38,259 nucleotides of DNA from positions 526,302-564,560 of the forward strand of contig BFEA01000036.1 of the NCBI GenBank assembly GCA_003427395.1, written 5' to 3'. Under the pieces are notes generated by a model. The model saw nothing but the letters and a program-made list of their open reading frames with translations. It did no database searches and was not told the DNA's origin. Each line of letters starts with the position of its first letter. Within the stretch, counting starts at the first letter, position 1. The DNA is from Chara braunii (taxonomy: Eukaryota > Streptophyta > Charophyceae > Charales > Characeae). This document shows, one piece after another, positions 30,481 to 38,259 of this stretch. Position numbers and translations under genes: made by a program.

Positions 30481-31088
30481 TTCCCCCGCCTTTTTTTCCC
30501 CCTTTTTTTTTCCTGTTTTTTTCTCCTTTTTTCCGTTTTTTTTTTTTTCTAAACAAAAAACAGTTTCCGTTCCCCCCTCCCCCCCCCTCTCTTGTGAAAG
30601 TGGGAATTCCCAGACTGAAGAAGCAACGAGAACGAACGTGTTTGTCTTGGATGGAGGCTCAGAGAGGAGGGTTATCTTTGTGAGGATGGAATATAGAGAG
30701 GGCCCTTTTTTTTCCCGTCTTCTTCTTCTTCTTCTTCTTCCTTCCTCCTTCTTCCCTTGCCCCACTCCCCCCTTCCCCCCCCCCCACAGGGTATTTTTCA
30801 AAGAAGCGAGGTTGTGGAAGAGAAACTGGCAGAAGAGAATAAAAAGGCAGAAGAGAAGCTTTAGGCAAAGAGAAACTGGCAGAAGAGAATAAAAAGGGAG
30901 CGAATGAAATTGAGAGAAGAATCTAGCTGAGTCTTTTTTTTTAGTTTTTTTTTTTTAACAGAAAGAAGAAAAAAAGAAGGAAAGGCGGGAACGAATGTTT
31001 TCAATGCGACAGGCAAAATGCCATAAAGAAGGAATTTGGAGGACCGCCTCTACTGGTGGAATTAGAGAGAGCTCGGGGGCCAAGTCCC
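30481..31088. other. Unassigned, homopolymer-rich
   Basis: T-runs, C-runs and a short repeat (AGAGAAACTGGCAGAAGAGAATAAAA-like, near 30820-30895). No gene recognised. Confidence 0.45.
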
Positions 31089-31228
31089 ACTAGCAGCGTT
31101 GAGCTACCTCAACGCCTGAATCTGGACGCTTTTGCGGAGATGTGCAGAAATGGTGTAGAGTTTCCTGAACTGCACGTCTCCACAAACACGTCCAGATTCA
31201 GGCGTTGAGGTAGCTCAACGCTGCTAGT
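31089..31228. repeat. 59-bp near-perfect hairpin with 22-nt loop
   Basis: The arms 31089-31147 and 31170-31228 pair over 59 positions. The outer 40 are perfect, and the inner 19 have three mismatches and one possible G-U pair. The loop is 31148-31169. The outer arm itself contains a nested hairpin, GCGTTGAG-CTAC-CTCAACGC. It could be a young plant-type microRNA precursor, a hairpin-siRNA locus or a fold-back transposon. No flanking duplication is visible. Confidence 0.9.
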
Positions 31229-31665
31229 AAGCCTGGCTGTGGTCGTACGCGTCGGTGGCCTCCGACTATGGTGGTTGAAGTTTGGCCCGCCGTTCTTTGA
31301 GGGGGGAGAAAGCCGTAGGGAAGGGAGTGTATATCCTGAACGCTCGGTTGAGGCTGTGTTCTGCTGTGCAAGGGAGGCGTGGAGGGAGATGGTTTCGTTT
31401 TGGGGTGTTGTTGAGATTTCGCCGCTCTTCTCTCTCTCTCTCTCGTTTTCTTTTTCTTGTTTGTGGGCGTATTTTACTATTTTTGGAAGAGCGTACGCAT
31501 CCCGCACATGAGCTAGAACTTTCATCTGACCGCAATTACGTCCTCTGGCTATGGCGGTGGAAGGTGCGCTTTTTAGGTCTTATGAGCTGCGCGTTGTTTT
31601 GCTGCTGTGCTGATTATTAGAATACAAAGTTGCAAAACGAAGAAAATTCAAAATTACAAATATAT
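31229..31665. other. Unassigned
   Basis: No gene recognised. A single copy of TGGCTATGGCGGTGGAAG near 31549 matches, in reverse, the minisatellite unit at 32541-32790. Confidence 0.4.
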
Positions 31666-31700
31666 ATGATGAGTCGGTGAAACTCCGACGAAACAGTTTG
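31666..31700 (+). ncRNA. Partial hammerhead ribozyme (core and stem II only)
   Basis: ATGATGA (C3 replaced by A) at 31666-31672, perfect stem II GTCGG/CCGAC (31673-31677, 31685-31689), then GAAACAG. The cleavage triplet and stem I expected upstream are replaced by AT-rich sequence. It matches the LTR hammerheads in sequence and is a fragment of one. Confidence 0.65.
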
Positions 31701-31709
31701 TCACAGCCC

Positions 31710-31918
31710 CTCGTTTGTTATCCGCTTTTTTATCTCTCTGTGCCTACGGTTTACCGGGCAGCTCTGTTTGGGCGGCCTTGTACGCATGAATTTTTTTTTT
31801 TTTCTTTTCTTCGCTTTTGCGCTCGGATAACTTTGTGACGATATATATACCTCGTTTGTTGTCCTCTTCTCCCTCTCTACCTACGGTTTACCGGGCAACT
31901 GTGTTTGACCAAGCGGCC
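31710..31918 (+). repeat. Duplicated block, offset about 141 bp
   Basis: Copies at 31710-31776 and 31851-31918 share CTCGTTTGTT and CTACGGTTTACCGGGCA and end in GCGGCC. Confidence 0.75.
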
Positions 31919-31929
31919 CCTCGTGGATC

Positions 31930-32193
31930 CGAGTACCGCTTATGACACTCAAGTGTCAGACTCGAAGTATCGTGATGGTCCATTCCCTCACGATATTGCA
32001 CGGCTGAAGGAATAGCCGTGCGGCCGCCACGAGACCTCCGGCCTTTGGCCTGAGAGTCTCGGCAGGTAGGGCAAATAGGCTCTGCGCGGGGGAAAATTCC
32101 TTCCATGCAGAGTCTAGGGCTTGGGATGTTCTGGACAAGGACCTCGAATCCCGGCCCAGGACCAACGTCCAACTAAAAACTCAAAAAAAAAAA
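31930..32193 (+). other. Cluster of short hairpins followed by an A-rich tail
   Basis: CGAGT/ACTCG (31930-31964) encloses GACACT/AGTGTC. ATCGTGA/TCACGAT (31969-31994) and GCACGGCT/AGCCGTGC (31998-32021) follow. The A-rich end at about 32175-32193 suggests a small retroposon, but no RNA family was recognised. Confidence 0.5.
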
Positions 32194-32540
32194 GTATACA
32201 ATCAAGTGGAGGGGTTTTTCTGCCTTTTTTCAACCTTAACCCCTATTTAACCCTTAATACGATGGCCCCTTGGGCCACGCGAACTTCTAACATAGGTACA
32301 CATACATTTTTATACGTATATAAGGGGGATAAGTATGTGACGATCACTTCTTACAATCACAATGGGGCTCCTCACAACCATACGTATATGTGTGATCGCA
32401 GACAGTCAAATCCAAATTCTGAACCACAGAACATACCTGCAATCACATCAAAGATTCAAACAAAGTCCACGCACTACACGGAGTTAACCCCACACACTAC
32501 ACGGAGTTAACCCTCACTTTAGCCATGCAAGCCCCAACTT
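32194..32540. other. Unassigned
   Basis: AT-rich, with two copies of CACACTACACGGAGTTAACC-like sequence near 32468-32513. No gene recognised. Confidence 0.4.
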
Positions 32541-32790
32541 CGACTACCACCACCATAGCCGGAGTTCACCTTCCACCGCCATAGCCAGAACTCGACTTCC
32601 ACCACCATAGCCAGGATTCGACTTCTAGCACCATAGCCAGGATTCGACTCCCACCGCCATAGCTAGAGCTCGACTTCCACCGCCATATCCAGAGCTCGAC
32701 TTCCACCGCCATATCCAGAGCTCGACTTCCTCCGCCATATCCAGAGCTCGACTTCCACCGCCATAGCCAGAGCTCGACTCCCACCGCCCA
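32541..32790 (+). repeat. 26-bp minisatellite, about 9 units
   Basis: The unit is CCACCGCCATAGCCAGAGCT plus CGACTT, with variants. The Gly/Ser/Tyr-rich minus-strand translations are a product of the repeat, because the 26-bp unit cycles through all three frames. Confidence 0.9.
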
Positions 32791-32891
32791 ACCAACCATT
32801 TTTTTTTTTTTTTTTTTTTTTTTTTCTCTCTCTCCCCCCGCCTGTGCGGGAAGGCCCTTTTGACAACCAGAAATGTTGCGCAACCAAGAAA

Positions 32892-33155
32892 GGTATGTGG
32901 CTACGGGCGTCGCCAAAACATGGACATGTACGTGGCTGCGGGCGTCGCCACATGGGACACGAAACGGAAAACGAAACGAGTGCATCTTCCTGCAGAAAAT
33001 GGTCAGGTTCATAGGTTTGCTATCAATAACATCTTCCTGGTATGTGGCTACGGGCGTTGCCGCACGGGATACAAAACGGAAAAGGAAACGAGTCCATCTT
33101 TCTGCAGAAAATGACCAGGTTCATAGGTTTGCTATCAATAGCATCTTCCTCAGTA
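32892..33155 (+). repeat. Tandem duplication of about 115 bp
   Basis: GTATGTGGCTACGGGCGT(C/T)GCC occurs at about 32893 and 33040, with a variant at about 32928. The sequence after it (GAAACGGAAAACGAAACGAG, CAGAAAATG, GGTTCATAGGTTTGCTATC) is repeated in both copies. No gene recognised. Confidence 0.8.
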
Positions 33156-33596
33156 CCTTTGTTAAATGGCCATTCAATAAAAGTCCGGGTGAAACCTTAA
33201 CAAAACAATAAAATCACCAGGTCTAAAGCTTTTTAGGTTGGCAATTGAGGGTGAGTTGGAATTGAGTCGTAAACCGACGAATCGGCAACCGACCTGTTAT
33301 TAGTGATAACAGAAGGTGATCCTTATAGGACCAGGCTGAATCTAGTCCAGATTTTGAATCAATCGATCAGGACCTGTAACACATGACAGACCAATCCCCC
33401 AAGCTAAATCTATAAGTCTGTGGGGAATAATCCTCATATCATGATCTCACTCAAATTATCCTAATTAGCTAAGCCTAAGTTTACCTTATAGCAAGCGCCA
33501 ATAGAAAGGTAGACCCTGACAGAGTCTCCTCTATATAGAGCGGATTATCCAGAATTGCCACCTGTCAACTATAATCTAAATCCTCTAAACTAGGAA
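33156..33596. other. Unassigned
   Basis: No domain or RNA gene recognised. It contains a TGTAACACATG string near 33376 that could be an LTR start, but no partner copy was found. Confidence 0.35.
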
Positions 33597-34140
33597 AATT
33601 TCGGCAGCGCTTCCCATAGGAAAAGTGCCTTGGCAGAATTTATATTAGCTAAAAAATCTAACTTTTAATTTTAGAAAGTCAAAGTTTGTCTAACTCCCTG
33701 AATTAGTAAAAATTTGGGCAGCATTTCCTTTAAAAATGGAGACTTTCCAGATTTATACTAAGTCTGATATGAACTCAAATATAAAATCAGAGTTCAACTA
33801 AGACAAAATTTAACTAACTCCTTAGATGTGTAGAAATTTCGGCAGCGCTTCCCGTAGAGGAAGTGCTATTCCAAGATTTATACAAAGCTAAGTTTGAAAT
33901 TCTAAATGACTTTTGACTTTTCAAGGTCTAATTTTGTCTAACTTCCTGAATTAGCAAAAATTTGGGCAGCATTCCCTTTAAAAAGGGAGGCTTTCCAGAT
34001 TTTTACTAAGTCAAAAAGTCAAGGGAACTGGACCCTGAAAAAGACAAAAAATTGACTGACTCCTTGGTTTTGTAGAAATTTCGGCAGCGCTTACAGTAGA
34101 GAAAGTACTATTCCAAGATTCATATAAGCCCAAGTATAAT
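33597..34140 (+). repeat. Alternating A-B-A-B-A tandem repeat, about 120 bp per unit
   Basis: A units (AAATTTCGGCAGCGCTTCC) begin near 33597, 33834 and 34077. B units (AAATTTGGGCAGCATT) begin near 33710 and 33958. Spacing is 114-124 bp. Each is preceded by a CTAACTCC(C/T)TGA-like stretch. Several units fold locally, for example AGCGCTTCC/GGAAGTGCT in the second A unit. Confidence 0.88.
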
Positions 34141-34417
34141 AAAAGATCCCAAAAAATGCAAAAATTGATCTAAGTAAAAAAACTTGGCCCAGAAAGTGCA
34201 GGAATTGAAACCAATTCCTATGGCTCTAGCACGTGGCGAGCAACTAAAGCAACTACCTATCAAATTGAAACCCAGATCAAGTAGTAGCCTCACTTAGTCA
34301 CATGCAGGCCAAACCACAAAGGTAAGTACTATCACTATCCCAAAGTCAACTTAACAAACAATAGTTCATAGTCTTTCAATGATTTATCCCTTTATACCCA
34401 GCTTACATAAGGCATAA
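34141..34417. other. Spacer between two repeat arrays
   Basis: No gene recognised; rich in AAAGTCAA-like words. Confidence 0.4.
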
Positions 34418-35145
34418 AGCTAGACCACCCAAACTTATGGAACATGTCTAGCTCAGCCATAGAGCATACACAAACACAGGGCACAACAACTTTTCTCTTC
34501 TTTGGGCATATGACTAGGCCGCCCTAGTCGCTCTGAATTGTTTAAATATCTCAACTTTATATAACTGTCTGCACTTGGTCTTTTGAGGTAGCATATAACT
34601 GAGCCGATCATCTTCAGCTCAAGACTCAGTCTGCCCCTTCGTACCCCAATTTTATTCTCGATTCATACTCTCTTCAGTTGGTGATAAGCTATAGTCAGAC
34701 CACCCAAACTTATGAAACCCTGTCTGACTAGCCTGTTCATAGATAATATAATAATAAAAGTATAGCGAATTTATAACCTTCTGGTTCCAACATGTGCCAG
34801 ACGTTGGACCAAGACCACCGAAACTTATGGAACATGTCTTGATACTCAGCCTGGTTCATTTTTCTTAAAGTCAAAGCAGAAAGAGGCTGAGCCACCCAAA
34901 CTTATGGAACATGCTCACACCTCCTCGTTCAGGAACTAAAGAAACTGACAAAAACCCAAAGTAAACAAGGCGACCAAGCCACCCAAACTTATGGAACATG
35001 CTTGGCCCCTGAAAAGTCAACCACATTCAGCCCTCACAAATCAGAGTAACCAGACCACCCAGACTTATGGAACATGTCTGGTTGTCCAGGGAATCTAAAA
35101 ATAAACATAGCACTGGGCCTTCCCAAACTTATGGAATTGGCCCAG
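34418..35145 (+). repeat. Array of seven hairpins with a constant loop and covarying stems
   Basis: Hairpins at 34418-34453, 34692-34730, 34810-34841, 34888-34917, 34974-35005, 35048-35083 and 35113-35145. The 19-21-nt loop is CACCCAAACTTATGGAACAT with few changes. The left stems are AGCTAGAC, TAGTCAGAC, CAAGAC, TGAGC, CCAAGC, AACCAGAC and CTGGGCC, each matched by its exact reverse complement on the right. Spacing is irregular (about 70-275 bp). An extra loop-poor hairpin, GACTAGG/CCTAGTC, lies at 34512-34529. Confidence 0.92.
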
Positions 35146-36900
35146 CCTTTGGTTGACCCGGTCAACTTCATGCAATACAACCCTTCTCCCATCCTTCCCC
35201 CAGATGCAACCCCACAATCTGCTTTCAGTCAATCAATGAGACTGAAACTGACATTGTACATGCATTCCTTTGCTTAGTCTGGTTATGTCCTGAAAGTCAA
35301 ACCAAAAAGTCAAAAGTAGGGCTGCATACCATATACTCAGTCGGACATGCAATGGGCCATACAGATAGGGGCTATAATCTGGGTCTATAGAGGGGGATGA
35401 AACGTTATCTTACAATTCCCTGCCTCCAGAATTCCGGCAGAGCTCCCACAATCGTTGGGCTGACTCCCCACAAAGTCTTGCTGCGGTCCCACGGGTTGCA
35501 ATCCCGCCTGCCGCTTTCCTCTCAGAATTGGACTAGACTTAGAGTAAGAAGGGCAGAAGATGAGGGGTTTCAGATGCTCGAGATACAAGAGGGGGACAAC
35601 TCAACTCCTAGGAGAGGGCCTTGATACCTTCACTCGCCTGAGGGCCCCGCAATGGCAGCCAATGTAACAGCTTGGTCAACTTCTGAAGCCGATTGTCAAA
35701 GTCAACCCTCTGCTGACCTCACAAATCGCAGCACTAACCCCCCTTCCCAAGCTCAGTCACCCTTCTAAGTCCAAACGCCGCTTGCACAACAGGCTGTAAC
35801 ATTTGGCAATAGCCAGTGGCAGTATGCAGTAATGCGCTGCAACCCACAGCAGCCAGCAATAGTCAACGAGCCGTTGACAGTCGTCCGTGTACCGTCGAGA
35901 GACCCAACACCATTGACCAAGGCTTAGTCAAGTGGTCTGGCTTCGAATACTTGTGCATAGGCAAATGGTCCAGCAACGACTGCCTCACCCGCTGCTGCGT
36001 ACTTGTAGCCACACAAAGTAAGGATGAGCTCCCCGTGGGAACGTGAACGACCCTTTGACAGGGGGTGGCCAACTACTGACGAGAAGACAAGTACTTCAAA
36101 AAAAGTTGCTGCACCCCCCCTGCGTGCCTTTTGGCTCTTCAACAAAACGAGCCACTATGCCCCACAACTCAGTGTGCACGATAGCAGACACTATGATAGC
36201 ACCCAAGGGTGTGATAAAACACAGTCAATGCACGGTAGGTGCACCGCAGATGCACACCCGGCCATCAATCCTCAATCTTGCACAGCGACACAGAGCGCAC
36301 CCATTGACTGGCCTGCCAACAACTCTAGTTGTTATAATCCGACGTTCGGCTCATCGGGCACGACTTGTTCGTCCCTCGCTACTGCCAAGGTAAGTTCTCG
36401 TTCGTTCCCTTTTTCAACATAAGCAGACTCTTCTGATCCTTCCACTAACTCATGGAACCATACGAGTTCCTACACAGCCAGTTCGTTGCTTCCGACCAGG
36501 TAAGTGCTCCAACTCACAGGCGCGCCCTCACATCTGTTGTTCGTACCTCACCTCATCTCCTTCGATCAATGGAGCAAGTCGAGGATCATAGGGACCTTCC
36601 GCTAGAATGCGGATAGGTGCATTCACGTCCTTGCGTCGGCCTGTTCCCCTCTTATAGCACATTGCGCAGCCTGAGATCCGTGGTGCGCTAGACTAACTAC
36701 TAACTCTCACTTCTAACAACACCATCGCACTCGCCCGGGGTCAAAAACCTCGATGTAGTCCCTCCCCTCACCTATTTCCACTTAGAAGTGGAGGGGAAAC
36801 CTCCTTCTCTGTTCTGCCATATCTACCCCCTTCGCGCTACCTCTGCGCACGGCTTCTCTATACTAATTGCCTTTTTACTAACTTTCTCGCTAAGCTAACT
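35146..36900. other. Unassigned
   Basis: Rich in GTCAAC and AAAGTCAA words near its start, with TGTAACA strings near 35662 and 35797 that may be LTR-like. Open frames at 35816-36422 have no recognisable domain. Confidence 0.35.
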
Positions 36901-38218
36901 TCAGAATCGCATCCGCGATGGTTGAGGNCCCCCNTTTCGGNCCCCCCCCCCCCCCCTTGTTTTCGTCCAGGATTGGGCGGGCTTTACTTTTCTCGGCGCC
37001 CACCTTTCTCTTTAAGCGCTCCCGCCGTAGCCCGCATAACTACTGCCGCCTCCGTTTCACTAACTTAGCACCTAATCTAACTTCATGGCCGTGTTCGCCT
37101 CACCTCCAAACCCCAGTCTCGACGACTCCTCCGCCTAATCCCGTTGTGAGTCGCGCGAGCCGTCCTTCCTCCTCTGCGCCTTACCTGTCTCCCGCCATAT
37201 ATATTGCTGAGTGCACCTGGCGCGGTATACCGTCCAGGTTTGTCTTTTTTTTTTCTTCACTGCGCCCGTTGCCTTGGTTCGCTGTCGTGTCCCGCTACTA
37301 GCGCAGTTCCTTCCCGCATGCATCAGGCGCTAACCCCTCTTTTCTTTCTCTTCGCCACCTTTGTCCCACTCGTTCCCGAATGCACCTGGCGCTTGCCCCT
37401 GCCTCGGTTCACTCACCGCCTTTCCCCTTATCTCTCCCCGTCGCTCGACTGTCTACCTCGCCCGCTGCTTCTAGCGCAGCGCCCTAGTAGTCGCAGTGAC
37501 CCGCTCGACACCTCTCGGTCATCCCGCCTTCACTGCTCCATCTCCCTGGTGACCCGCTCTCCGCTATCACGCATTCTCGGCAGAGATCACGACGAGCGCT
37601 AGTCTAGTCACAACGTAAGCTGTCGGTCGGTATGGGACAGCAGGGCGACGGTCCCGTAGTCCAAAACTCCGCTAAGGAGTGCCAAGCAACTTATCCTGCC
37701 GAGTCAATCTGACCGACAGCGAGCGACACCGAGATATGCAGCCTGCGTTTGGCTGCCTTGGCTTACTCCGACTCCATCAGGGAGCGGGAGGCGCAACTTC
37801 GTTATCAGACTGGCAGCATGGGTCTAGGTGGTAACGGGCCCGGCGTAGATCTGGATGGGAGGTTTGCCCGGGAGTATTGTTGACCTTGGCCTCTAATGTG
37901 ATTGATGAAATGAAATTTGAATTTTGAGGAGGAAAAAAGAAAAACAGAACGAGGCCCGTGTCGTGCTACCTTAGGGTACAGAAGGGACGACAAACGCAGA
38001 GTGGCGAAAACGAGGAGGTTCCTCTGGCAAACTTGCGCTCCGACCTCTGGAAGTGGAACTATGGCCGTATGACTTCGCAGACCGAATGTGACGGTGATAG
38101 AGGTCGTATATATATACATCCAGGGCAGTTGTGCGGTCTAGCATGCCCTGGAGACGTTAGGTGACGTATGGGATATGTTTGGTGGCGTGAGAGACGGTGA
38201 GTGTTGTTTTCTTTTTTA
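36901..38218. other. Unassigned, low-quality bases at start
   Basis: Ns at 36928, 36934 and 36941 sit beside a C-run (36942-36956). The rest is C/T-rich, with open frames lacking domains. TGCACCTGGCGC occurs twice (about 37213 and 37380). A 10-bp inverted pair bounds 37619-37720 and encloses two smaller hairpins. Confidence 0.4.
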
Positions 38219-38259
38219 ATGTGTGTGTGTGTGTGTGTGCGTGTGTGTGTGTGTGTGTG
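38219..38259 (+). repeat. GT microsatellite at window end
   Basis: GT repeats, with one GC interruption, run off the edge of the window. Confidence 0.95.

Noticed and set aside
31206-31213. TGAGGTAG resembling the 5' end of let-7
   Set aside because: An 8-nt match inside a palindromic stem. let-7 is an animal microRNA family and the rest of the sequence does not match.
32566-33012. Gly/Ser/Tyr-rich minus-strand protein
   Set aside because: It is a translation of the 26-bp minisatellite, whose period is not a multiple of three, so all frames look similar.
34418-35145. CRISPR-like array of regularly spaced conserved repeats
   Set aside because: The spacing is irregular, the conserved part is a hairpin loop with changing stems, the context is eukaryotic and no cas gene is present.

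Overview
The window looks like repeat-rich nuclear DNA from a green-lineage eukaryote. A U2 snRNA-like sequence at 29195 has the plant-type 5' end (ATACCTTTCTCGGCC). The coding potential I can recognise is retroelement-derived: non-LTR (LINE) reverse transcriptase, Ty3/gypsy gag and pol, and long terminal repeats. There are no bacterial-style operons and I see no convincing host protein gene. A streptophyte alga would fit, but the species cannot be proved from this sequence.

Layout. 1-630: nothing recognised. 634-3960 (+): decayed, 5'-truncated LINE with reverse transcriptase, zinc-finger tail and repeated 3' region. 3961-5924: unassigned. 5925-19970 (-): one very large LTR retroelement with two long terminal repeats (about 5.8 and 4.8 kb), a primer binding site, a purine tract and a decayed gag, but no pol. 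Each LTR carries two hammerhead ribozyme motifs 149 nt apart on the strand antisense to gag, a U6 snRNA-derived fragment, a hairpin-forming 51-bp tandem repeat and a dense run of short hairpins. The left LTR also contains an intact 38-bp Nextera mate-pair junction adapter flanked by a false duplication, so this part of the assembly is partly artefactual. 19971-22500: unassigned, AT-rich and homopolymer tracts. 22534-25984 (-): one reading frame, interrupted by stops, that joins a LINE ORF1-like protein to a gypsy RT thumb, RNase H and integrase. 25987-26126 (-): poly(A)-tailed end of another retroposon. 27000-30370: microsatellites and homopolymers, with the truncated U2-like gene. 30372-30480 (-): a U6-like sequence with two insertions. 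31089-31228: a nearly perfect 59-bp hairpin. 31666-32190: a partial hammerhead and more hairpins. 32541-33150: minisatellite and a duplicated block. 33597-34140: alternating 120-bp tandem repeat. 34418-35145: seven hairpins with a constant loop and covarying stems. 35146 to the end: unassigned, finishing in a GT microsatellite.

The two strongest candidates for undescribed biology are the paired type III hammerhead motifs in the giant LTRs, which predict a 149-nt excised RNA, and the 34.4-35.1 kb array in which the loop is conserved in sequence while the stems differ in sequence but keep pairing. Second-tier candidates are the long hairpin at 31.1 kb, the LINE ORF1/gypsy pol in-frame mosaic, and the snRNA-derived sequences (U2 with a duplicated stem IIa, U6 with two 4-nt insertions, U6 3' halves inside LTRs). 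All structural claims are by eye; no folding or database search was run.
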